A program made the position numbers and the translations under genes. A model generated the notes under the pieces. The model saw only the letters and a list, made by a program, of their open reading frames with translations, had not been told where the DNA came from and did not search any database. From the NCBI GenBank assembly GCA_032622095.1, contig CP136065.1, positions 24,313,141 to 24,377,140 on the forward strand: a stretch of DNA of 64,000 nucleotides, written 5' to 3'. This DNA is from Siphonodentalium dalli (lineage: Eukaryota > Mollusca > Scaphopoda > Gadilida > Siphonodentaliidae). The first letter of the stretch is position 1. Each line of letters begins with the position of its first letter. Positions 51,484 through 56,110 of this stretch are shown here, in pieces.

Positions 51484-52886
51484 ATGAGATGCACCCTATA
51501 AATACACTGATGCTAGGGTCGTTGCCACTGGACACAAATCATATTTGTAGCTAACGTTTGAACCCTTAATTGCCACATTTATAGCCAGCTTTTTTTACGG
51601 GAGATTATATTTGCCGCCAGCTTGTCATTATTCTCTTTTTGAACCAGATTATAGTTGACAGCAGAGGAGTGACATAATTATTTTGTTTATTAATTGATCC
51701 GTCTGTTGTACTTTGTACTCATTAAATGGCGCACTATATCATGAAGGTAGAGAGCTTGAATGATACTAGAATCGATTTTAGTTACAAAATATCGTTATTG
51801 GTAGCTGACAGCGCCTGAAGTTTGAAGTTTGAAGTTCTCGATCTAAACCTCAGACTCCCTGTTACACTGGAAATTTGTGCAAGCTTTATATGTTTACGTT
51901 GGTAACCAGGATATACAGAACGATGTTTTAAGTACCCAAGTATATATAGGATTTCCAAATTTAGTACAATCGACACGCGACTATACAGTTAATAACATGG
52001 CGGTGATTTTGGCATATTTAACATTTTCAATTACGCAGGCGGAATTATGATGGAAACATCTGCATGTAATATAACGTTGTAATTTTATTCGTTTAATCAA
52101 ATTGGGTAACAGATGGATTTGAAATGTCGATTTGTATAGTGAATCGAGGCAGACGACTTATATTACCGGTTTCTAAGACTATGGCGTTACGTCTATATTT
52201 GGGCAACATTTGGAGAACATGGGTACCCTAATCAACGTTTCAGAGATCCGGCATGGGTACTAAACGGAAACATGCGAATTTGATCAATTCAGCTAGAATT
52301 ACTGCCTCGAGGTGCATTTCTCTTGCAGATGAACGACAAATGTCTGACGCCAATACAACTGGCAGCGGAATCAGATCAGCATGGATCCGCCAAGACGCTG
52401 CTCAGACTGGGTGCCGATCTAGGTGCGCATGCCAAGGTTAAACGACTGCTACCATGCTGTCTCATGTCAGACGACGACCACCCACACTTCGCTCTGGAGC
52501 CGATGTTCTTCAGCATGACACACAGAAATCTGGACCTCATGAAGATTTTCGCGCAATGTTACTCAAAACTTCCACTCAGCACGCTTAACTCGATTGTGGA
52601 GATTTTACGGACAGCACGTGGCGTTAACGCGCATTTCAGTCAAGCCTTCCAGGACAGTGTTTTCGATTTTGTGAACAAACTTAACCGTTTCCCACGGGAG
52701 TTGCAGCATTTGAGTCGCCTTGTTATCAGAGAACGTTTAGGCGTGTGTCCTCACAGGAAGATTGTGCGTCTGAACATCCCGGAGAAGATTCAGAAATACT
52801 TGTTAATGAGCGATTTATTGGACACGAGTGATGAGCCTGAAGACAAACTAGCGGTATTCCGCAAAAAGCGCTTCTTCGACTCTTAA
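30787..52886 (+). CDS. ASB-like protein: ankyrin repeats plus SOCS box (nine-exon gene model)
   Basis: Joining exons 30787-31381, 34234-34380, 40835-40948, 43066-43203, 46935-47060, 48000-48076, 48476-48602, 50925-51139 and 52329-52886 gives 2,097 nt, or 698 residues plus stop. There are no internal stops, and all introns are GT-AG. The product has about 16 ankyrin repeats (residues 13 to about 550), a linker, and a SOCS box at about 635-672. The box has PRELQHLSRLVIRERLG, then LNIP (661-664), then KIQKYLL. In ASB proteins the ankyrin domain binds a substrate and the SOCS box recruits Elongin B/C and Cullin-5 for ubiquitylation. Here the BC-box cysteine position is serine. Six of the eight introns are phase 1 at the Gly of the 'AGAD' turn between repeats. 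The true 5' end is uncertain. I cannot assign a specific ASB number. Confidence 0.9.
31430..31510 (+). repeat. Dispersed repeat fragment (family of 52905-53115)
   Basis: Contains ACTAAATGGAATCTCCCATT and GGAATGGTCTATTATTCAT as in 52905-52975. Related pieces continue at 31925-32010 (GGTGGGAAATGTTCAG) and in inverted form at 32140-32235. Confidence 0.6.
31547..31704. repeat. 158-bp near-perfect hairpin in intron 1
   Basis: The arms 31547-31624 and about 31628-31704 pair almost completely, with ACACAGAACGACACGATGTG at the left end and CACATCGTGTCGTTCTGTGT at the right. The centre is GAGGCGCTTGCGCCTC. It sits inside a copy of the 52905-type dispersed repeat and is probably a small foldback insertion. 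Confidence 0.9.
32247..32637 (-). mobile_element. piggyBac-like MITE with double hairpin, copy B (intron 1)
   Basis: A 391-bp element in opposite orientation to copy A, between TTAA sites (32243-32246 and 32638-32641). It has the same CCCTTTACCCAACA / TGTTGGGTAAAGGG ends, the CCGGCC motif at the right, and two hairpins at 32273-32341 and 32421-32489. One base of the second hairpin arm is changed (tgccttggc). Confidence 0.87.
32642..33415. other. Intron 1 sequence, nothing recognised
   Basis: A 97-codon minus-strand frame (33099-33392) matches no family I recognise. No RNA genes or repeats were seen. Confidence 0.4.
33416..33687. repeat. 22-bp minisatellite, about 12 copies
   Basis: Units AAACCGCCTTGTGGTCAGG followed by tgt, repeated with almost no variation. 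Three units carry single changes (tacaccacc, tacaccgcc). The last unit decays to aaaccgccacgcgg. Confidence 0.95.
33690..34233. other. End of intron 1, nothing recognised
   Basis: AT-rich sequence that leads to the acceptor of exon 2. No gene or repeat was recognised. Confidence 0.4.
34234..34380 (+). CDS. ASB-like gene, exon 2 (residues 199-247)
   Basis: Acceptor TTGAAG|GTGCTG and donor CTCG|GTGAAT. It completes repeat 6 (GADLNSRDRGHQ), contains repeat 7 (TALYKACSNGHVGTVRLLVL) and starts repeat 8. Phase 1 in and out. The polypyrimidine tract is weak, but the reading frame and repeat register are exact. Confidence 0.85.
34489..34569. repeat. 81-bp hairpin in intron 2
   Basis: CTAGATCATGCCATG and TCTCTACTCTGGCTAA pair with TTAGCCAGAGTAGAGA and CATGGCATAATCTAG around a gttacgg loop. 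There are about three mismatches. Confidence 0.85.
34570..35291. other. Intron 2 sequence, nothing recognised
   Basis: Only short frames (for example 34690-34938, minus) and no recognised repeat. It ends at the 3' tail of the LINE. Confidence 0.4.
35610..39062 (-). CDS. LINE ORF2: endonuclease-reverse transcriptase, 1150 aa
   Basis: An N-terminal APE-type endonuclease (about residues 8-262) shows SINICGL, FLQETK (E41), GDFNAR (D151, N153) and SDAH (252-255). Reverse transcriptase (about 500-800) has NYRKITLLSCMSKVYTSIL, QAGFRKGYSTTDH, FIDFTKAFDTVW, GVKQGDCLSPILFSLYLND and the catalytic YADD at 757-760. The post-RT region contains YGAEIWGFENLECF. A C-terminal knuckle is C1080-x2-C1083-x8-H1092-x4-C1097. 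The protein would nick target DNA and copy the LINE RNA there. No stop or frameshift is present, so the copy is young or still functional. It is transcribed opposite to the host gene. Confidence 0.95.
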   Translation of the reverse strand: MKNECINLNLLSINICGLRSKLEDPEFTEILNKFDIIFLQETKTDNIDIIEIENYHIIGIKNRKKSSRVRSGGLCIAIKDQYREAFSIIDDDCETVLWCTFHGEDGQSYAMGNVYVPPENSTFYKNDMFENLTISTMEKIINHDHVITAGDFNARTGTINDSNHASRIATEYGIDNLTVDRVNSDSRSNNSGGKLFNLCDQTDMIILNGRKGNDSGHNTCKDVSTVDYVISTPNLFNVITHLIVLDHNSLTSDAHSGLVVNCKFDHPKQTADQSVMPAASQTKQNRRTTRKRPLFNVHSFVTNLRTKARELTALNADITRLASCNETDTANMINSITSDLNRLLNSTLTTKPQSSGPKPRKNSPPWFTYDCARSRTTYRRDRKIYRAHPTVENKLNMIRSRNSYKVALTKSRIKYNAGIRAKIHNFRTQSSKDFWKLIKDIHKPKMTRSLPCPNADNFKSHFEKEESELLSLTETSCDTYNMAYTSQPHNFIGENQLNGPITKDEIESSIKMLKSNKAPGLDNIDNSYIKHSWQFLGDFYTMYFNVIFKTGVIPRDWSIGVIRPIFKNRKDPMDADNYRKITLLSCMSKVYTSILCKRISKFIDMNKLQSETQAGFRKGYSTTDHMFNLHAIVKLADLNKDNLFCAFIDFTKAFDTVWREGLWGKLQHYHLSGNILRAVKGLYQNIKTCVRVDDNISSLFHSSIGVKQGDCLSPILFSLYLNDVHDYLAGHGCNGIDLHKVRKSDTGYYLKLLILLYADDTVLVSNSKKGLQHSLNTFAQYCNIWKLKINPSKTKIVIFGTKRSRNKDIEFHINTDIIETVNSYKYLGTEFNKNGNFATERNTRCSNVKKAMYALINTSRSNKLSVETILDIYEKSIVPIMTYGAEIWGFENLECFRKLETWFLRFIFNLNKTTPEVFIYGELGIKPISLTIKTKLLMFWSRIITMESTRLPFMLYNIMINVRTLENVKIPWLEFVNTELNKLGMSYTWRNQAVSSANIFANAIKTRTMDIYISDWRASMEHSNKYAFYRCIKPNFCRPRYLSLDDNNIVLPLLRFRTRNHRLPVETGSWTNTPYSERRCTLCMEELGDEYHLVMNCPRLTALRMKYLKAYYRNRPNTIKLHDLFDTNNRKIIINLSIYLKKAQTLMIHS
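39117..40511 (-). CDS. LINE ORF1: RNA-binding protein with coiled coil, poly-Q and RG tract, 464 aa
   Basis: Residues about 144-240 are heptad-like and probably form a coiled coil. Residues about 240-312 resemble the RRM-like core of L1-type ORF1 proteins, with FRMGQYQ and RISVNFSNHKDRELV. A glutamine-rich segment follows (338-374, ten consecutive Q at 343-352), encoded by a CAA-type repeat. Near the C-terminus is an RG repeat (412-422, RGRGRGRGRGG), a common RNA-binding element. The protein is expected to coat LINE RNA as a chaperone. It ends 54 nt before ORF2. The Q tract probably varies in length between copies. Confidence 0.88.
40521..40834. other. End of intron 2, nothing recognised
   Basis: Sequence between the LINE 5' end and exon 3; no gene or repeat was recognised. 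Confidence 0.4.
40835..40948 (+). CDS. ASB-like gene, exon 3 (residues 248-285)
   Basis: Acceptor AATCCAG|AAGCC and donor CTTG|GTGAGA. It encodes EAIARGDTHIVQLLVEGKCD and APIHAAVK, which are repeat 8 and the start of repeat 9. Phase 1 in and out. It lies about 300 bp beyond the 5' end of the antisense LINE. Confidence 0.87.
40988..41383. repeat. Imperfect ATC trinucleotide microsatellite in intron 3
   Basis: About 130 triplets of (ATC)n with interruptions (ACC, GTC, TTC, AGC). The antisense frame reads as Met/Asp runs and is not a gene. Confidence 0.95.
41384..43065. other. Intron 3 sequence, nothing recognised
   Basis: About 1.7 kb of AT-rich DNA with only short frames (for example 42541-42780, minus). 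No repeats, RNA genes or domains were recognised. Confidence 0.4.
43066..43203 (+). CDS. ASB-like gene, exon 4 (residues 286-331)
   Basis: Acceptor TTCCACAG|CAAGTAG and donor ATAG|GTTAGT. Repeat 9 contains a short insertion (ASRNHGKQAAEAADITRCLL). It is followed by the start of repeat 10 (SALHHCSSSGNI). Phase 1 in and out. Confidence 0.85.
43204..44016. other. Start of intron 4, nothing recognised
   Basis: No coding or RNA features. A short (ACT)n run lies near 43789-43804. Confidence 0.4.
44017..44374. repeat. 14-bp minisatellite
   Basis: About 25 units of ATACCATAGAGATT with variants (cacagagatt, cacagacatt, catagatatt). Some units are shortened. Confidence 0.93.
44480..44900. repeat. 23-bp minisatellite
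   Basis: Units of GTGACCACGCCTGTATCTTC followed by tat, about 17 copies with C/T changes (acgcc, acgct). One interruption near 44600-44630 repeats a longer block with CACCGTGAC. Confidence 0.92.
45007..45526 (+). mobile_element. TTAA-flanked MITE, best-preserved copy (intron 4)
   Basis: A 520-bp element between TTAA sites (45003-45006 and 45527-45530). The left end is AGATACGGGCAGCGTTCG and the right end is CCAACGCCGCCCGTATTT. The shared internal blocks are present in order: atcgccataaacagaag, CATAATCGGCGCGTAAATAG, two aacgctctttat blocks, and TATGGCGGTTTTTGACGGAG. No coding capacity. Confidence 0.85.
45602..46172. mobile_element. Element with inverted repeats of about 110 bp and poly-C/poly-G ends (intron 4)
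   Basis: The left arm (45602 to about 45715) contains AAACACCTAAAAAAAAAAAG, a C run, TATTCGGTAATATTTTATGA and GGATGGATTTTGATGAAACT. The right arm (about 46060-46172) is its reverse complement with a G15 run at 46135-46149. The middle is unique. This is a MITE-like element without a protein. Confidence 0.75.
46380..46448 (+). repeat. 69-bp hairpin, forward type (copy D)
   Basis: Same 27-bp arms and TCGACCATAGGTCGC centre as the hairpin at 23493, with two base changes (ctttta, cctcaca). Confidence 0.88.
46668..46736 (-). repeat. 69-bp hairpin, reverse type (copy D)
   Basis: Reverse-oriented hairpin with centre GCGACCTATGGTCGA and perfect arms. Confidence 0.88.
46935..47060 (+). CDS. ASB-like gene, exon 5 (residues 332-373)
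   Basis: Acceptor TTTTTTCAG|AACTC and donor GCAG|GTATAC. It encodes ELARTLLDNTADVTIRAKDG and SVLHGAVLGNNEELIHMLVD, repeats 10-11. Phase 1 in and out. Confidence 0.88.
47061..47999. other. Intron 5, nothing certain
   Basis: Contains AATATGTCATAATATGTCAT near 47643, a motif that recurs near 48308 (AATATGTCATAATATGTCAC). This suggests fragments of one short repeat. No gene was seen. Confidence 0.4.
48000..48076 (+). CDS. ASB-like gene, exon 6 (residues 374-399)
   Basis: A small 77-nt exon with acceptor TTTTGCAG|GTTGTG and donor CAGAG|GTATGT. It encodes GCDVNAKNNLDEHPLITSVK, completing repeat 11 and starting repeat 12. It enters in phase 1 and leaves in phase 0, and exon 7 begins in phase 0 as required. 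Confidence 0.83.
48476..48602 (+). CDS. ASB-like gene, exon 7 (residues 400-441)
   Basis: Acceptor TTCCGCAG|GTTTCG and donor GCTG|GTAAGT. It encodes VSKLLIQKGADMTIK and TALQEAILYNHTTRAVYLID, repeats 12-13. The last 48 nt and the donor are part of a 60-bp tandem duplication that continues into the intron. Confidence 0.87.
48555..48691 (+). repeat. 60-bp tandem duplication of the exon 7 end and splice donor
   Basis: Units start at 48555, 48615 and 48675 (the third is partial). Each begins CCATTCTATATAA or CCATCCTATATAA and runs through CTTATAGATGCTG|GTAAGTAT. The first unit holds the real exon end. The second recreates a donor at 48663, but an in-frame TAA (48611-48613) precedes it, so using it would end the protein. 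Confidence 0.9.
48692..50405. other. Intron 7: possible foldback element 49095-50260
   Basis: A block near 49100-49190 (AGCTGTGAATTGACGGAATA, aacaattggttg, attaaggttattt) recurs in reverse near 50155-50255 (caaccaattg, TATTCCGTGTATTGACAGCT). This suggests a diverged inverted-repeat element of about 1.15 kb. The motif AATCGAAACAAGAGTTATTT occurs in both orientations inside and again at 50268. A 113-codon frame (49718-50059) has no recognised domain. Confidence 0.45.
50410..50798 (+). mobile_element. piggyBac-like MITE with double hairpin, copy C (intron 7)
   Basis: A 389-bp element in the same orientation as copy A. TTAA at 50406-50409 on the left and TTAT on the right, one base off a perfect duplication. 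Hairpins at 50559-50627 and 50707-50775. The ends CCCTTTACCCAACA and TGTTGGGTAAAGGG are intact. Confidence 0.87.
50925..51139 (+). CDS. ASB-like gene, exon 8 (residues 442-513)
   Basis: Acceptor GTTTTCAG|GTTGTG and donor AGTCAT|GTGAGT. It encodes GCDINTINGK, TPLYMASMKGNADVVRRILE and IPLHAAVHKGRLRVIELLVE, repeats 13-15. Enters phase 1, leaves phase 0. Confidence 0.88.
51409..51480. repeat. (AT)n microsatellite in intron 8
   Basis: About 36 uninterrupted AT dinucleotides. Confidence 0.97.
51481..52328. other. Rest of intron 8, nothing recognised
   Basis: No repeats, RNA genes or domains. It ends at the acceptor CTCTTGCAG of exon 9. Confidence 0.4.
52329..52886 (+). CDS. ASB-like gene, exon 9 (residues 514-698, last repeat and SOCS box)
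   Basis: Acceptor CTCTTGCAG|ATGAAC, phase 0. It encodes repeat 16 (TPIQLAAESDQHGSAKTLLR), a linker of about 90 residues, the SOCS box (about 635-672), and an acidic/basic tail ending KKRFFDS before TAA. Confidence 0.9.
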   Translation: MNDKCLTPIQLAAESDQHGSAKTLLRLGADLGAHAKVKRLLPCCLMSDDDHPHFALEPMFFSMTHRNLDLMKIFAQCYSKLPLSTLNSIVEILRTARGVNAHFSQAFQDSVFDFVNKLNRFPRELQHLSRLVIRERLGVCPHRKIVRLNIPEKIQKYLLMSDLLDTSDEPEDKLAVFRKKRFFDS

Positions 52887-53364
52887 GAGTATTAACGCAT
52901 TTTTACTAAATGGATTCTCCCATCAGTTGTAAAAGTGTACACACGGAATGGTCTACATGTATTATTCATCTGGAGGGATGTTCAGGAAATATAAGCAGAC
53001 AAAAGATAATACAGGTGCATAAGGATTCATATTCATTTGTGGGAAATGTTCAGATGATAAGTTCAACAAAACGGTCTTGAATTTATTATCTTAATATTTC
53101 CAAAGGGAACTACTCGTAAAATTCATAGTGACATTTACATTAGTTATACAGCAAAGCACAGACTGTTATGTCATTTTTCTGATATTTGCATATTCCGTGC
53201 TTTTAAGTCAAGTTCGTTGGTTGGCTGCTTGCCAATTGGGTCATATGTGTTATACCCAATAAAACGTGCCGACGTCACATATAGTGTAGACCTAAATGTG
53301 GTTTGCCAATTTTCTACAACGCTAATCGATCGATTTTTTAGAGGTCGATTATTGGGCTAACATA
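52887..53364 (+). other. Probable 3' UTR with dispersed repeat and poly(A) signal
   Basis: Follows the stop codon of the ASB-like gene. 52905-53115 is the most complete copy of the dispersed repeat also found at 20209 and 31430. A canonical AATAAA lies at 53258-53263, about 370 nt after the stop, and is the best candidate for polyadenylation. Confidence 0.55.
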
Positions 53365-53828
53365 ATATGTGACCCGCCATATCAAATCCAGTCGTAAGTC
53401 GGGATTTTTTTACCCTGTGCCAATGCATTCTCTTATATATGCGAGTCGACCATAGGTCGCCTCGCATATATAAGAGAATGCATTGGCCTAACAATTTTTT
53501 ACAATTTTAATAATTTTTTCTTGTATTCTTTAACAATTTTATAATTTCACCCATACAGAGCCCCAGACAAACATGAGCAGACGACACTCTTATATATGCT
53601 TCTATATATGTGTGGGGCTCCCTGCAGGGTAATGGATGTTTTTTATTTTATGTCCTAAAAATTGTCAGAAACATTTATTTAAAAAAAATGATAAAAAATT
53701 GTTAGGCCAATGCATTCTCTTATATATGCGAGGCGACATATGGTCGACTCGCATATATAAGAGAATGCATTGGCACAGGGTAAAAAAATCCCGACTTATG
53801 ACTGGATTTGATATGGCGGGTCACATAT
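53365..53828 (+). mobile_element. Double-hairpin element with TGTGACCCGCC ends, copy E
   Basis: 464 bp and nearly identical to copy D at 46325-46790. It has the same terminal repeats, the hairpins at 53419-53487 and 53706-53774, and the same AGAGCCCCAGAC / GTGTGGGGCTCC inner pair. It lies about 100 bp beyond the candidate poly(A) signal. Confidence 0.85.
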
Positions 53829-53910
53829 GCTCTCCATACAGCATATTTATTTCAGATAGGAAATAAGTACCAGTATAATTTAAGCTGATTTTGTGGAAAT
53901 AAATAAGGAA

Positions 53911-53913
<3 letters not shown>

Positions 53914-53962
<49 letters not shown>
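53914..53962. repeat. (AT)n microsatellite
   Basis: About 24 AT dinucleotides. Confidence 0.95.
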
Positions 53963-53964
<2 letters not shown>

Positions 53965-55618
53965 CAAGGAGGTAGTTTTTGTGCGTTTTATTGAGGGATA
54001 ATGCGTTGTGTACGTTGGAACACATTTAGTGTAAAAGCTTCCCCGGCCACAAAAGACGCCAAAAACGGTCACCCAGCGCACCAGCGTGAGTCCTGGTGCA
54101 ATGGCTAAGTTAGTCACCATTTTAGCTACGTACCAGTCTTTGGACCGACAACTAGTTTGATGAAGTGCGATGGGCTGCTGTGAGGGCAGGGGGCTAGTTG
54201 ACCTATCTTTAAAGCTCCTTCCGTGTTTATCGTCGACATATGAGCTTAACTTCTATTAGAGTTATGCTGAGTTGGGTTATTCAGCTGGAACACCAGTCAC
54301 ACATTCAGCCGAGCTCGCTCCACAAGGAGTGCCGCATTTACAGATTCTCATTTTTGTTTACTTCTAAAACAGCTTCTGAACTGCCATATCCCGATCTTCA
54401 ACCGGTGTCAACATACGCCGCCGTTCAAGGTTGAAATACAGCAAAACAACTGTTTACATTCGAACCACAATGCATTGTATTATACGCCAACTGTATGCAT
54501 TTAGGCAGGACTATGGAAATATAAAGTGCGTGGTCAAGTCTCAATCCCACGATCACAAACATTGCCAAGAACCTCAATGTCTAAATTGAAATGACGCACA
54601 TATTACACAATATGTATGGACTATACGTATTTTGGAGAATTATATATATTATTCGTATTTTTTACCATTATATATTTTTGCTCATATTCGATAACACAGT
54701 TCGTTAGCGGGCATACACTCGGTCTTGTGAGGCAGATGACAAACGAGAGGCAGAGATTTTAGCTGGTACTGATTGACTCATATAACCTTATTGCTTACAT
54801 TGAATTAAAATTTCGCTGAGGTAAGCCATTTCCACTCGCACGGAAATCTCAATTCCTTACTGCTATAAATTAAAAAAGACTTATTATTGAATTCATAGTA
54901 AACTAGACATTTTTTTAACTATAGGTATTATTGGTATTCAAATGTATTGATTCATTCGTTACAAATAGGTGACATGTTTGTGAGCAGAAAAATATTTCTA
55001 AAATTAAATTGAGTTGAGTTGAATCCTAACGAAAATCACAAAAACTGAAAGCAGATATTGTGTATTATATATTACATTTTCGTATACTCACCGGTTTGTC
55101 AGTTCAAGTAGATTCATTTTGAGATGAAAATCATAGACAAATAAGCCATTGAATTTGAAAACAAATCCATGTTTATCAGCATTGAAACAAGACTTATGTG
55201 CGTCACAACCGTACTAGTAATGTTTCGAATTACCATGGTTATTGTGCTGTATGAATGATCAGGTAGAGTATCTGTGTTCGAAATGAAAGAACAAGAATAA
55301 CTCTAGTGACAGTTCCAGCTCCGTTGGCAGGGGATGGTGAATTAAATATTGCGGCGAAGTTCGAACAGCATGCGCATTGAGTGGTATCGCAACAACAACA
55401 AAAAACCTGCCAATAAAGATTTTCTCGGTAGAAAACTATTTCTTATTTTGAGATTTATTTTCTCATTGTAAGAAATAATTTTCTTATTCGAGAAAAGTCT
55501 AGAAAACGTTATTCAACTGTAGCACATTTTCTTATACCTAGAATTGTTTTCTGGAAAAAAATTAACATTCTAGGTTATAAGAAAACCTGTTACAGAACAA
55601 CAAATGTTGTCTTGTGTT
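53963..55618. other. No recognised gene
   Basis: Downstream intergenic sequence with only short frames. A small inverted repeat lies around 55500-55585 (CTTATACCTAGAAT / ATTCTAGGTTATAAG). Confidence 0.4.
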
Positions 55619-55890
55619 TTAGAAAGTGGTCATGTGATTTCTTACATTAAGATTTTTTTTTCTTATTTTAGAAAAAAGGTTTGGAGAGCAAGAACAAATT
55701 TCTTGTGTTAGAAAAAAAGGGATAATGTGATTTGTTACATTAAGATTTCTTTTCTGATTTTTAGAAAAAAAAGTTTTAGAGAGCAAAAAAAGTGTTCTTG
55801 TATTAGAAAAAGTGATCATGTCCTTTCTCATATTAAGATTTTTTTTTCTGATCTTATAAAAATACAATTTGCAGAACAAGAACAATTTAG
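55619..55890. repeat. Minisatellite of about 92 bp, three copies
   Basis: Units start near 55619, 55709 and 55802. Each has TTAGAAA..., a ...catgtga-like block, TTACATTAAGATTTTTTTTT and an agagcaag block. The minus-strand frame gives a repeated Lys/Asn-rich peptide and is not a gene. Confidence 0.8.
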
Positions 55891-56110
55891 CACATTTGGA
55901 CCACTGAATGTATATTACTTCACATTTAATTTGATATTATATCATCTAAAATGCAGTAATATTCAAGAATAAACTTTTTTATCGGCGGCAATCCTCAGTT
56001 GTTCACCCACTAGTCACCTCGATTATTCATTTTATCTTCTACACATTAGAGGATATTGAAGCTGAACAGAAGGGGAAAAGTAACTAAAAACAATGTTAAT
56101 TTGAGACTAC

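Noticed and set aside
30787-52886. Assigning a specific ASB gene number
   Set aside because: About 16 ankyrin repeats plus a SOCS box define the family only. Without an alignment I cannot choose among the many ASB paralogues.
53636-53866. Frames across the double-hairpin elements (also 46571-46807, 32095-32403)
   Set aside because: They read through inverted repeats and AT-rich spacers. The peptides only reflect the hairpin sequence (GQCILLYMRGD) and have no independent support.
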